Shown: positions 1 through 6,943 of the stretch, in pieces
Numbering within the stretch: position 1 is the first letter of the stretch
Layout of the letters: every line of letters starts with the position of its first letter
Origin: Chloroflexota bacterium
GTDB lineage: Bacteria; Chloroflexota; Chloroflexia; Thermomicrobiales; UBA6265
Length of the DNA: 10,686 nucleotides
Reading direction: 5' to 3'
Assembly: GCA_023424355.1 (NCBI GenBank)
Contig: JAFAEA010000082.1
Span: forward strand, 1 to 10,686
The notes under the pieces: model-generated
Seen by the model: the letters and a program-made list of their open reading frames with translations, nothing else
What the model was told of the DNA's origin: nothing
The model's database searches: none
Made by a program: the position numbers and the translations under genes

Positions 1-374
1 GCGCCATCTTGCGCCGTGTGGATATGATGGCCAGCTCTGGCCAAACTTCCGAAACCGAAGATGCCAGCGCCATCGAGCGCAATGGCCTCGCCATCGATCC
101 TGCCGGTCGCTCCGTGCACTACGAGGGTCAGCCGATTTCGCTGACCGCCAAGGAGTTCGATCTGCTCTTCCTGCTTGCTTCCAATCCGGGTCGTGTGTTT
201 AGCCGCAACTATCTGCTGGATGCGCTCTGGGGCGATACCTATGGTGGTTTCGAGCGGACGGTAGATACCCACATTCAGCGTTTGCGTCGCAAGCTCGGTG
301 GCGCCGGAAACGTGGATGAACGGATCGTGACGCTTTGGGGTGTGGGCTACAAATATGACGATGGGAAGCATTAG
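1..374 (+). CDS. OmpR/PhoB-family response regulator, C-terminal part (5' end outside window)
   Basis: This is the DNA-binding half of a two-component response regulator that would control transcription once phosphorylated by its partner kinase. The frame is already open at base 3 and reads A-I-L-R-R, the usual end of a receiver domain running into the linker. The TTG at 9 is therefore not the start, and the receiver domain with its phospho-acceptor Asp lies upstream of the window. After a linker of about 25 residues comes a complete winged-helix effector domain: a beta-sheet segment, then LTAKEFDLLFLLASNPGRV, the recognition-helix region ERTVDTHIQRLRRKL, and the C-terminal hairpin with GVGYKY. 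These are hallmark OmpR/PhoB (Trans_reg_C) motifs. The stop is TAG at 372-374, and the sensor kinase begins 5 bases later, so the two form a cognate operon pair. The regulated genes cannot be told from this sequence. Confidence 0.93.
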   Translation, partial: AILRRVDMMASSGQTSETEDASAIERNGLAIDPAGRSVHYEGQPISLTAKEFDLLFLLASNPGRVFSRNYLLDALWGDTYGGFERTVDTHIQRLRRKLGGAGNVDERIVTLWGVGYKYDDGKH

Positions 375-379
375 CCTCC

Positions 380-2011
380 ATGCCCGCCAAGCCGACTATA
401 TGGCAGCAACTACGTAACCTGCTTTTGTGGCCGGTGCGTGTTTGGCGTGAGCGCATCAGCACGCAAATGATTATCAGCTACCTCGCCATGGTGTTGCTGG
501 TGATCATTCTGTTCGAGGCTACCATCCTCGGGAGCGTACTCCTCAACCCCGGTGACCGATTCTTTAGCACGACGCAAGTTACGGTAGATCCGTATCTCGG
601 TGAGCGCTCTGCTGCCTATGTGCAATGGCTGGGGCCAGATGATACCGGCGAGGCCATCAATTCATCGCCACTCAACCGGATTCGAGTGAACGAGATCAAT
701 GGCAAGCTGCAGCAGCTCGCAACTGGACGCGTGCCGGCGTTTCCGCGACTCTCTCCGGTAAGTGAAGATGAGAGGCCGCTCATTCTGATCCTGAATCAGG
801 AGGGGCAAATCATCGCCTCGAGCGATCCGCAAATCCCGGTGAATACGCCATTGGATCGCCTGCCAATGCCCATGCGCGATACGGCCATTCGCAACTTTTC
901 GCTGGCTGGGGCCGAGGATGATCAGTGGAATGCACTCTATTCGCTGAGCCTGTATGAAGATCGCACTGTGGTGGCTCATCCCATCATCAATTCCGATGGC
1001 GAGGTGGTGGGCACCTTCCTCATGGAAGGCGGATCGGTCAGTTTCGCGCTCGGGCAAACACGGGGAGAACTCTTCCGCCAGATCTCGGTGGTGTTCCTGC
1101 AAAGCTTGTGGATCTTCGCGATTCCGGCCGTGATCGTCGCCGTGCCGTTTGGTATCTGGCGGGCGGGAAGCATCTCGAAGCGGCTGGAGAGGCTCGCCGA
1201 TGCCGCCGAATCGATGGCGCAAGGGGCCTTGAATACGCGTGTGCGCGTGCGCAAGCACGATGAAATTGGCCGCCTGGCGGAGAGCTTCAACGCGATGGCG
1301 GAGCAGATTGATGCCAACGATCGCGCCCGGCGCGCGTTCATCTCCAATGTCTCGCACGAGCTGCGCACACCTATCTCCATCATCATGGGCAATGCCGAGC
1401 AACTTTCGATGCTGCCAGAAGCGCGCGACGAATCGATCGCCCGTCCGTTGGCCACCATCCAGCTGGAAGGCGAGATGCTGGTGCGCCTGGTGGACGATCT
1501 CTTCACCTCCGCCAGGTTGCAGGAAAACAATCTGAAGATGCACCGCACTGAGATCTCGCTGTTCGAGGTGATCGGCGAGGTGCTGATGGGCATTCAGCGC
1601 AGTGCCTGGGAGCATCGGAAGGTGAGCGTGGAGAGCGTTATTTCGCCTGATCTGCCCAAGGTTCACGCCGATAAGCAGCGTGTGCAACAGATTGTGAGCA
1701 ATCTCGTGTACAACGCATTACGCCACACTCCGGCGGGTGGACTGGTAGTGGCCCGGGCGGAGGAGCGTGAGGATGTGATTGAGGTCAGCATCATCGATAC
1801 CGGTATGGGAATGGACGAAGATACCGCCAAAATGGCATTCGACCGCTATTACCAAAGCGAGCGCAACAAGCGGCACAGCGAGGGCACCGGCCTCGGTCTC
1901 TCGATTGTGCAACAGCTGGTAACCGCCCAGGGTGGCACCATTTGGGTGAGCTCGAAGGTGGGCGAGGGTACCACGTTTACGTTCACCTTGCCGATAACCG
2001 AACTATCGTAA
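380..2011 (+). CDS. HAMP-domain sensor histidine kinase
   Basis: This 543-residue membrane sensor kinase should autophosphorylate and pass phosphate to the response regulator just upstream. Residues about 30-52 form a first membrane helix. Residues 53-236 form an extracytoplasmic sensor region of about 180 residues that I do not recognise. Residues 237-260 form a second helix. HAMP follows at about 261-313 (KHDEIGRLAESFNAM). The HisKA H-box SHELRTP puts the phospho-accepting His at 326. The ATPase domain has the N-box (N441 and N445 in NLVYNALRHTP), the G1 box DTGMGM at 473-478, the F-box around F488-DRYY and the G2 box GTGLGL at 502-507. All catalytic boxes look intact. ATG 380 is used because it lies 5 bases after the regulator stop and places the first helix near the N-terminus; a GGGAAG at 363-368 may serve as the ribosome binding site. 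The ligand is unknown. Confidence 0.95.
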   Translation: MPAKPTIWQQLRNLLLWPVRVWRERISTQMIISYLAMVLLVIILFEATILGSVLLNPGDRFFSTTQVTVDPYLGERSAAYVQWLGPDDTGEAINSSPLNRIRVNEINGKLQQLATGRVPAFPRLSPVSEDERPLILILNQEGQIIASSDPQIPVNTPLDRLPMPMRDTAIRNFSLAGAEDDQWNALYSLSLYEDRTVVAHPIINSDGEVVGTFLMEGGSVSFALGQTRGELFRQISVVFLQSLWIFAIPAVIVAVPFGIWRAGSISKRLERLADAAESMAQGALNTRVRVRKHDEIGRLAESFNAMAEQIDANDRARRAFISNVSHELRTPISIIMGNAEQLSMLPEARDESIARPLATIQLEGEMLVRLVDDLFTSARLQENNLKMHRTEISLFEVIGEVLMGIQRSAWEHRKVSVESVISPDLPKVHADKQRVQQIVSNLVYNALRHTPAGGLVVARAEEREDVIEVSIIDTGMGMDEDTAKMAFDRYYQSERNKRHSEGTGLGLSIVQQLVTAQGGTIWVSSKVGEGTTFTFTLPITELS

Positions 2012-2056
2012 ATGCACCCGGTCACGTATCCTTTGCATAGTTTGATATGTCTTTCT

Positions 2057-2062
2057 GGGGAG
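2057..2062 (+). promoter_or_regulatory. Ribosome binding site fixing the GTG start of the cyclophilin gene
   Basis: GGGGAG lies 6 bases before the GTG at 2069. The in-frame ATG at 2012, directly after the kinase stop, has no such sequence and would add 19 residues unlike any cyclophilin N-terminus. The site therefore decides for the GTG start. Confidence 0.7.
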
Positions 2063-2068
2063 AAACGA

Positions 2069-2638
2069 GTGAGCATTCCTATTCGCATTGAAACTGAATT
2101 TGGCACCATCCACGCTGAGTTATTCGATAACGAGGCACCGATTACCACCACGAATTTTCTGCACTACGTGGATGAAGGCCTGTATGATCACGGCAAATTT
2201 CATCGAACGGTGACCGCCGAGAACAATGCCAACACGAACCTCGATCTCGGCGAGAACGATGTCTATAGCGATTCCGTGCCGAACGATTCCATTGCCATTC
2301 AGGTGATTCAGGGCGGGATCAATGGCGAACGCTCCGCCGATCTGGATTCCGCGATTCCCCTGGAGCGCACCTCGGAAACCGGCCTCAGCCACACCGATGG
2401 CACCCTGAGTATGGCCCGCAGCACACCGGATTCGGCGGTCAGCGATTTCTTTATTTGTATCGGCGATCAGCTGTCGCTGGATTTCGGCGGAATGCGCAAT
2501 CCAGATGGTCAGGGATTTGCGGCGTTTGGACGTGTAACCACAGGCATGGATGTGGTGCGAACCATCCAGAGCCAGCCCGCCCGTGGTCAGATGCTGGACC
2601 CGGTTGTACCGATTTTGCGCATCGAGCGCGAGAAGTAG
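2069..2638 (+). CDS. Cyclophilin-type peptidyl-prolyl cis-trans isomerase
   Basis: This 189-residue protein should catalyse cis-trans isomerisation of peptide bonds before proline. There is no signal peptide, so it is probably cytoplasmic. From the GTG start it begins SIPIRIETEFGTIHAELF. Cyclophilin landmarks follow in order: F44-H45-R46, where the Arg corresponds to the catalytic Arg55 of human cyclophilin A; QGG at 81-83; GTLSMAR at 111-118 with DFFICIGD after it; and a long FGGMRNPDGQGFAAFGRV stretch at 139-156. Length and motif order fit single-domain bacterial cyclophilins. The segment between FHRTV and QGG (about residues 50-75) is longer and more Asn/Asp/Glu-rich than in textbook E. 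coli PpiB, while the active-site loops are kept. It lies 57 bases after the kinase stop and about 15 bases before a membrane protein gene, so it may be co-transcribed with both. Confidence 0.9.
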   Translation: MSIPIRIETEFGTIHAELFDNEAPITTTNFLHYVDEGLYDHGKFHRTVTAENNANTNLDLGENDVYSDSVPNDSIAIQVIQGGINGERSADLDSAIPLERTSETGLSHTDGTLSMARSTPDSAVSDFFICIGDQLSLDFGGMRNPDGQGFAAFGRVTTGMDVVRTIQSQPARGQMLDPVVPILRIEREK

Positions 2639-2653
2639 AGTTTTATCACTATC

Positions 2654-3064
2654 ATGAGCACATATCACGATCCTCAATCTCCACCGCCACCACCAGCCAA
2701 AAGCGCGAGCTTCAAGCAAATCATCCTCATGTTCGCTTTCGGCACCCTGGGATCGCTGTTTGTCATTAACGCCATTCAGAGTCAGCCGGGTAATAGCCTG
2801 GGTGTGGGTGGTGTGCTGATTGTGTGTGCCTTCATCTTCTTTGCCGGGCTCATTAGTCGCAATCAGTTCATTGAGCTTTTCGCCTCCGGGTTCCTGCTCA
2901 TTGGTGCCGGTGTGTTGGTGGCAATGACCATTCAATCGCGCGATGCGCTCTGGGGATTCGGGGCGTTGTTCTTCGTGCTCTGCATCGTAGTTATTCAGTT
3001 GAAGCACAGGTTTGTGGATAATACGCAAACACCGGATGGCGAGTTGAAAAACCCGTATCACTAG
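2654..3064 (+). CDS. Small four-helix membrane protein of unknown function
   Basis: I do not recognise this 136-residue protein. It starts with a proline-rich cytoplasmic tail (residues 1-20, with a run of six prolines near 10-14). Four hydrophobic segments follow at about 22-41, 49-67, 73-93 and 98-116, and then a short polar tail. There are no conserved catalytic residues and no fused soluble domain. The start ATG has only a weak upstream purine stretch (AGAG at 2637-2640). The gene sits between the cyclophilin and SRAP genes with gaps of only about 15 and 12 bases, so it is probably translated as part of the same operon. I believe it is real because its frame shows sensible hydrophobic periodicity and tight spacing. 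No function can be assigned. Confidence 0.72.
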   Translation: MSTYHDPQSPPPPPAKSASFKQIILMFAFGTLGSLFVINAIQSQPGNSLGVGGVLIVCAFIFFAGLISRNQFIELFASGFLLIGAGVLVAMTIQSRDALWGFGALFFVLCIVVIQLKHRFVDNTQTPDGELKNPYH

Positions 3065-3070
3065 AGGAGG
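3065..3070 (+). promoter_or_regulatory. Strong ribosome binding site of the SRAP gene
   Basis: AGGAGG, a perfect Shine-Dalgarno core, lies 6 bases before the ATG at 3077. It fixes that start, which must give Met-Cys so that the catalytic Cys2 is exposed after Met removal. It directly follows the stop codon of the preceding membrane protein gene. Confidence 0.75.
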
Positions 3071-3076
3071 TGCCCC

Positions 3077-3769
3077 ATGTGCGGACGATATGTGATCGAG
3101 GATTTCCAGGAACTGAGCGAAACGCTGCGGCAGATTCCGTTCCAGAGCTTCTTTGATTTCCAGCCAAACTGGAACGCCGCACCGAGCCAGCAACTTCCCG
3201 TGATTATCGAAGCCGATGGTGGCCTCCAGATGCACACCATGCAGTGGGGTCTTATTCCTGCCTGGTTGAAGCCGGGCGAGAAGCCGAAGATATCCCCGAT
3301 CAATGCGCGCTCCGAAACCATCGCCGAGAAACCGATGTTCCGCAATCTCATCAAGCGGAAGCGTTGTTTGGTACCGGCGAACGGATTCTACGAATGGAAG
3401 CGCACTGGTGGCCCGAAGCAGCCGTTCCTGATTCATCTGACCGATTCGCCGATCATGCTGATGGCGGGTCTATACGATGAGCGCGAAGGTGCCGATGGCG
3501 AAAAGCAGGGGAGCTACACCATCCTCACCGGACCCCCGAATGATGTGATGGCCGAGATCCACGATCGCCAGCCGATGATCATCCGTCCGGATGACGTGGA
3601 GTTGTGGATGGATCCGGAGATCAACGAGGTAGAACCTCTCGAGCCGTTGTTGCAGCCGCTGGCGAACAAGGAAATCGAGATGTATCCGGTGAGCACCGCG
3701 GTGAACAGCGTGAAGAACAATAACGCCAGCCTCACCGAACCGATCGCGACGCAGGAAGAATTGCTCTAG
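3077..3769 (+). CDS. SRAP-domain protein (SOS response-associated peptidase, HMCES/YedK family)
   Basis: This 230-residue protein belongs to the family that forms a covalent thiazolidine crosslink with abasic sites in single-stranded DNA through Cys2, shielding them during replication. The family also removes its own initiator Met. The active site is complete: MCGRY at the N-terminus gives C2; PINARSE gives N76, A77 and R78; NGFYEWK gives E106; EIHDRQP gives H162 and R164. These match Cys2, Asn75, Glu105 and His160 of E. coli YedK in order and spacing. The WGLIPAW motif (57-63) and the C-terminal YPVSTAVNSVKNN are also typical. Length is normal for the family. The gene is last in the plus-strand block, and its TAG overlaps the stop of the convergent neighbour. 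I see no LexA box upstream, so SOS control is not shown here. Confidence 0.95.
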   Translation: MCGRYVIEDFQELSETLRQIPFQSFFDFQPNWNAAPSQQLPVIIEADGGLQMHTMQWGLIPAWLKPGEKPKISPINARSETIAEKPMFRNLIKRKRCLVPANGFYEWKRTGGPKQPFLIHLTDSPIMLMAGLYDEREGADGEKQGSYTILTGPPNDVMAEIHDRQPMIIRPDDVELWMDPEINEVEPLEPLLQPLANKEIEMYPVSTAVNSVKNNNASLTEPIATQEELL

Positions 3770-4764
3770 GGCGTTTCCCACAGCGCCAACTCATCTCCGA
3801 GGTCTCTCAGCAGATCATCGGCATCGTCCCACGCTCCGTAGAACTCCGACTTCGCAGCCGAACGTGCCATATCTTCATATTTGTAGATCTCGGCGAACAG
3901 GAGCGCGGCATGGTTGAACGTTGAAACACAGGCGATGAGCGTATCGTCCAGAGCCTGGAGTGACGAGCTCGGTGGCCTCAACTCTCCGGCGGCTGCGTAT
4001 TGTTCCGTCCAGACATCCACATATTGCTGGTTGGCGTTGAGCAGTTCATCTCCATAGGGATCATAACTGCCGCGGAATTCCGTGTGAGCGCCATCACTGC
4101 TGGCTTTGAGGGCATCGTGGATCGCCCAAACAGCGCTGAGATAGTCTCGGTCGGCCTCGTTGGCAATTGGAGTGGAATCAATTGCGGGTGCGTTGATCAG
4201 CTCCAGTACAGGCGCGAGGATCGTTGCTTCATCGTAGCCTTCGAATACAGGGACATCATCCAGCGCAATTGTTTGTCTGGAGGTATTCCAGGCCTCAACA
4301 AACTTAGAAAGTGGCGCGTAGAAACCTATTTCCATGAGGAAGTCTGGCTCAATGGCCCAATATGAATAGAAGCGGACCTTGTCGGTATTCTCGTCGAATG
4401 TGAGGGCGTGTGAGCCGGATTCATCGTCAAGTGACAACAGCACTCGGAAATCAGACGCATCGGTAGTAGCTGTATGGAGATCACGCAGTTCTTGTGGCGT
4501 ATCCCACCGTTCATCTACATCCTGTTTTACGGTGGATACCAAAGCAAATCTGGCACTACCAGCGTCCAGAATAAGCGAGTATGGCTGATCTTGCGTGATG
4601 ATCCATGGATCTTCCCAGGTGAGTGTGATTCCACTCTGCGCCTCGGCGCTGCCATCGTTTTCTGGCAGATCACCCTGGCGAGCAAGGGTTTTGGTGGCTG
4701 CGCTTCCGGCAGCCAGAGCTACCGCGGCCGCAAGGAATGTGCGACGAGATGAATGATTCCGCAT
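3766..4764 (-). CDS. Orphan protein with twin-arginine (Tat) signal peptide
   Basis: I do not recognise the mature part of this 332-residue protein. The N-terminus MRNHSSRRTFLAAAVALAAG carries a clear Tat motif (S6-R7-R8-T9-F10-L11), a hydrophobic stretch and an Ala-rich cleavage region near residues 26-30. It is therefore probably folded in the cytoplasm and exported. Residues about 45-165 look beta-rich, with several aromatic residues such as W50, W54, W87 and W136. Residues about 203-332 look helical and acidic. C279 is the only cysteine I see. The start at 4764 is preferred over an in-frame ATG at 4830 because AGAGAGGTG sits just upstream and puts the Tat motif at the very N-terminus. The gene is convergent with the SRAP gene and shares the CTAG at 3766-3769 with it. 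Base use looks somewhat more AT-rich than its neighbours by eye. Confidence 0.82.
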   Translation of the reverse strand: MRNHSSRRTFLAAAVALAAGSAATKTLARQGDLPENDGSAEAQSGITLTWEDPWIITQDQPYSLILDAGSARFALVSTVKQDVDERWDTPQELRDLHTATTDASDFRVLLSLDDESGSHALTFDENTDKVRFYSYWAIEPDFLMEIGFYAPLSKFVEAWNTSRQTIALDDVPVFEGYDEATILAPVLELINAPAIDSTPIANEADRDYLSAVWAIHDALKASSDGAHTEFRGSYDPYGDELLNANQQYVDVWTEQYAAAGELRPPSSSLQALDDTLIACVSTFNHAALLFAEIYKYEDMARSAAKSEFYGAWDDADDLLRDLGDELALWETP

Positions 4765-4770
4765 GGTCGG

Positions 4771-4779
4771 CACCTCTCT
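4771..4779 (-). promoter_or_regulatory. Ribosome binding site deciding the start of the Tat-exported protein
   Basis: On the minus strand AGAGAGGTG ends 6 bases before the ATG at 4764. No comparable site precedes the in-frame ATG at 4830, whose extra 22 residues would bury the Tat motif. Confidence 0.6.
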
Positions 4780-4797
4780 GATTGACTGTTCGTTATT

Positions 4798-4843
4798 TTT
4801 CAAACGTGAGTGTGCCGGTATGTGTTCCATTGGTGGTTTGAAA
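4798..4843. repeat. 8-bp inverted repeat upstream of the Tat-protein gene
   Basis: TTTCAAAC at 4798-4805 and GTTTGAAA at 4836-4843 are perfect reverse complements separated by 30 bases. They lie 34 to 79 bases upstream of the start of the minus-strand gene, where a promoter would be expected. They could be paired operator half-sites, or chance. Confidence 0.35.
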
Positions 4844-4875
4844 GGGAAGTTCCGGCATTCGTCACATCGGTAGCA

Positions 4876-4997
4876 GGGCAGTTCGGCCGAACGTAGGCTC
4901 GGCCGTCTTCGACAGCCGCAACAATGCTAACTCCGCTCTATAGCTGCCTTCGGCAGTGCGCTTCGCGCCGGGATTCTTCGCTGCGCTCAGAATGACA
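4876..4997. repeat. REP-like intergenic repeat, copy 1
   Basis: The 391-base gap 4765-5155 between the divergent Tat-protein and amidohydrolase genes has no convincing gene. Its middle holds short repeat-like modules: GGGCAGTTCGGCCGAACG at 4876-4893, containing the perfect 12-base palindrome GTTCGGCCGAAC; a small hairpin CTGCC-TTC-GGCAG at 4944-4956; and TTCGCTGCGCTCAGAATGAC ending at 4996. The first and last modules recur, partly inverted, in the gap at 8180-8222. The shared 11-mer is TCGCTGCGCTC (4978-4988) against GAGCGCAGCGA (8209-8219). The shared 10-mer is CAGAATGACA (4988-4997) against TGTCATTCTG (8180-8189). From 4998 to 5155 I see only leader sequence, with a weak CGGGC/GCCCG hairpin at 5042-5061. 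Confidence 0.6.
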
Positions 4998-5145
4998 TGT
5001 GGGAGCAGAAATTTCGCCATTCGGAATTGGTCCCCACTGCCCGGGCGATGCGCGCAGCCCGAGCCTACCTATTGATCCGATCGATCACCACCTTGCCCAA
5101 ATCCTCCCATTCCCCCATCATCGCATCACGAAAACCGACCACCCC

Positions 5146-5151
5146 AGGAGG
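5146..5151 (+). promoter_or_regulatory. Ribosome binding site of the CodA-like amidohydrolase
   Basis: AGGAGG lies 4 bases before the ATG at 5156. It decides against the longer frame opening at 4997, whose first 53 codons run out of the REP-like repeat and encode nothing amidohydrolase-like. Confidence 0.7.
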
Positions 5152-5155
5152 ACCC

Positions 5156-6343
5156 ATGCCACAAACACTCATCCGCAATATCCGACCGCTGCACCACGAT
5201 GCCACCGATGTGCTCATCACCGATGGCATCATTGAATCCATCGCCACCGGCATCGAGGCTCCTGCCGGTGCCGAAGTGATTGAAGGCAACAATGCTCTCC
5301 TGTTTCAGGGGCTCATCGATGGTCACACCCACATGGATAAGGCCCTCATCGGGTTGCCGTGGCACAGTACCAAACCCTCCGCCAATATCACCGAGACGAT
5401 TGCCAACGAACGACAATTGCGACGCGAAGAGCACATCGATGCCCATCAGCAGAGCACGCGACACGCGCACGCTGCCATTGCCAGCGGCACCACGCACATC
5501 CGCTCGTTTGCCGATATCGATACCGAATGGGAACTAAAGGGTGTGCGCGGATTGATGCAAACCCGCGAAGATCTGAAGGATAAGGTCCACATTCAGGTGG
5601 TCGCTTTCCCGCAGAGTGGCATGCTCATTCGCCCGGGAACGGTGGAGCTGCTGGATCAGGCGCTGTCCGAGGGTGCCGATGTCATTGGTGGGCTCGATCC
5701 TTCGGCCATCGATCGCGATCCCAAGGGACATCTCGATACGATCTTCTCGCTGGCAGAGAAGCACGATGTGGATGTGGATATCCATCTCCACGAACCAGGC
5801 GATCTCGGCGCGTTCAGTATCGATCTCATCATCGAGCGCACTCGAACCCTCGGCTGGAAGGGACGAGTCACCATCAGCCACGCATTCTCACTGGGTGGAG
5901 TGGATCAGGGCCGACTGGATGGCATGATCGAAGGACTTCTGGATCAGCAGATCGCGATCATGAGTCATGGACCCAGTGGTGGGCGTCCGGCGCCGCCGGT
6001 GGAATACCTCCGCCAGCGCGGTGTGCGCATGATTAGCGGCAACGATGGTATTCAGGATAGTTGGGGTCCACTCAACCGACCGGAGATGCTGCATCGCGCG
6101 TACTTGGTGTGCTATCGCAATAATTTCCGCAGGGACGATCAGATCGAGGATGTCATCGATATCATCACCAACAGCAGTGCTGAGGTGATGGGTGTGGGTG
6201 ATTACGGTTTTGCCGTAGGAAGGGCGGCCGATCTGGTGCTGGTGGATGAAGAAAACCACGCGGCTGCAGTCGTGCGTCGGCCAACACCTCGGCTGGTGAT
6301 GAAGCGGGGCCTCATCACCGCGCGAGATGGTGTGGTGGTGTAG
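5156..6343 (+). CDS. Cytosine deaminase-type amidohydrolase (CodA/AtzC-like)
   Basis: This 395-residue metal-dependent hydrolase resembles cytosine deaminase, which converts cytosine to uracil and ammonia. Relatives act on isocytosine, creatinine or s-triazine derivatives. All expected active-site elements are present: GHTHMDK gives H57 and H59 (H61/H63 of E. coli CodA); VAFPQSG gives Q153 (Gln156 of CodA, substrate contact); HLHEPGD gives H210 and E213 (H214/E217); ISHAFS gives H242 (H246); GNDGIQDSW gives D297 (D313). The C-terminal beta-strands (VGRAADLVLVDE) complete the composite amidohydrolase fold. The protein is probably cytoplasmic and uses one iron or zinc ion. The nucleobase-contacting residues are not fully identical to CodA, so the substrate is open. 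Its stop lies 6 bases from the stop of the convergent SnoaL-like gene. Confidence 0.88.
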   Translation: MPQTLIRNIRPLHHDATDVLITDGIIESIATGIEAPAGAEVIEGNNALLFQGLIDGHTHMDKALIGLPWHSTKPSANITETIANERQLRREEHIDAHQQSTRHAHAAIASGTTHIRSFADIDTEWELKGVRGLMQTREDLKDKVHIQVVAFPQSGMLIRPGTVELLDQALSEGADVIGGLDPSAIDRDPKGHLDTIFSLAEKHDVDVDIHLHEPGDLGAFSIDLIIERTRTLGWKGRVTISHAFSLGGVDQGRLDGMIEGLLDQQIAIMSHGPSGGRPAPPVEYLRQRGVRMISGNDGIQDSWGPLNRPEMLHRAYLVCYRNNFRRDDQIEDVIDIITNSSAEVMGVGDYGFAVGRAADLVLVDEENHAAAVVRRPTPRLVMKRGLITARDGVVV

Positions 6344-6349
6344 ACCGGC

Positions 6350-6763
6350 CTAGGGCTGGAACACGGGCGCCATCGTATCCTCAGTGAGCGGTGCCGATGT
6401 GTGCTCGTGCAGTATCTTCCACTCCTCGCCATCGGGAACAAGCACCCAGGTGAGACGATTGGCCATGCCTTCGCGTTCGCCCTGGTCATTGAGATCGTAG
6501 TAATCGATGATCAAGGTCATCAGCACCATTTCATCGGTGGCGTGAGTTTCCACGCGCAGGGCCTCCGCGCCGGAGCCGTGATTGCGCACGTGGCGGAACC
6601 AATCGGTGACCATGGCCCGCCAGGTTTTCTGATCGGTGTGTTCCCACGGCATCGTCATATCAAAAATGCGGGCATTCGGGGTGTAGAGCGCCAGCAGGGC
6701 GTCTTCATCCACGGCCTCAAGCGCAGCGATGTATTTGGTAAGTACGGATTCTGGTTTGTTCAT
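6350..6763 (-). CDS. SnoaL-like / NTF2-like fold protein (DUF4440 type)
   Basis: This 137-residue protein has the pattern of the NTF2-like superfamily, small cone-shaped alpha+beta proteins that may be isomerases, hydrolases or simple ligand binders. The N-terminal helices read SVLTKYIAALEAVDEDALLA and are followed by LYTPNARIFDM. A helix with TWRAMVTDWFRHV follows, then long beta strands ending in NRLTWVLVPDGEEWKILHEH, a very typical family ending. The start at 6763 is chosen because GAGGAAGG (minus strand, 6771-6778) precedes it; the in-frame extension to 6886 adds 41 basic residues with no domain similarity. The gene is convergent with the CodA-like gene (6-base gap, no room for a separate terminator) and divergent from the MetE-like gene, with which it shares a 180-base upstream region. 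Its substrate is unknown. Confidence 0.8.
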   Translation of the reverse strand: MNKPESVLTKYIAALEAVDEDALLALYTPNARIFDMTMPWEHTDQKTWRAMVTDWFRHVRNHGSGAEALRVETHATDEMVLMTLIIDYYDLNDQGEREGMANRLTWVLVPDGEEWKILHEHTSAPLTEDTMAPVFQP

Positions 6764-6871
6764 GAGCCTTCCTTCCTCTGTCATTTGCTTCCTGCAAGCA
6801 GTGTGCCTCACAGAAAACCGCCGCCGCTTCTCCGAATTTGCGGAACAACTTCCTGTTCGGAGTTTCGAGAG

Positions 6872-6887
6872 TGTGCGAATTTTCACA
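6872..6887. promoter_or_regulatory. CRP/FNR-like palindromic operator candidate
   Basis: TGTGCGAATTTTCACA matches the CRP consensus TGTGA-N6-TCACA at 9 of 10 conserved positions. It lies in the 180-base gap between the divergent SnoaL-like and MetE-like genes, 57 bases before the MetE-like start. A possible -10 hexamer TACTAT follows at 6893-6898, but no good -35 is visible. Whether a CRP-family regulator binds here is inference. Confidence 0.35.
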
Positions 6888-6943
6888 ATCCGTACTATGT
6901 TGAGTATTGGATTTTGTCGTTGTCGGTATCAGGAGCACATCCC

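Noticed and set aside
662..1687. Long open frame (341 codons) on the minus strand inside the histidine kinase
   Set aside because: Antisense shadow of a well-supported kinase; His/Arg/Gln-rich composition with no domain pattern.
2120..3436. 438-codon minus-strand frame spanning cyclophilin, membrane protein and SRAP genes
   Set aside because: It crosses three well-supported plus-strand genes and two intergenic gaps; composition is low-information and no motif is present.
4997..5155. 53-codon upstream extension of the CodA-like protein
   Set aside because: It begins inside the REP-like repeat and shows no amidohydrolase sequence. AGGAGG supports ATG 5156.
4850..5155. Possible riboswitch ahead of the CodA-like gene, as often seen for nucleobase genes
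   Set aside because: I could not find a purine, PRPP or other known aptamer core; the visible structure is explained by repeats.
6401..6943. In-frame 181-codon N-terminal extension of the MetE-like protein
   Set aside because: It runs antisense through the SnoaL-like gene. SHVGSLPRP marks the family N-terminus and AGGAG supports ATG 6944.
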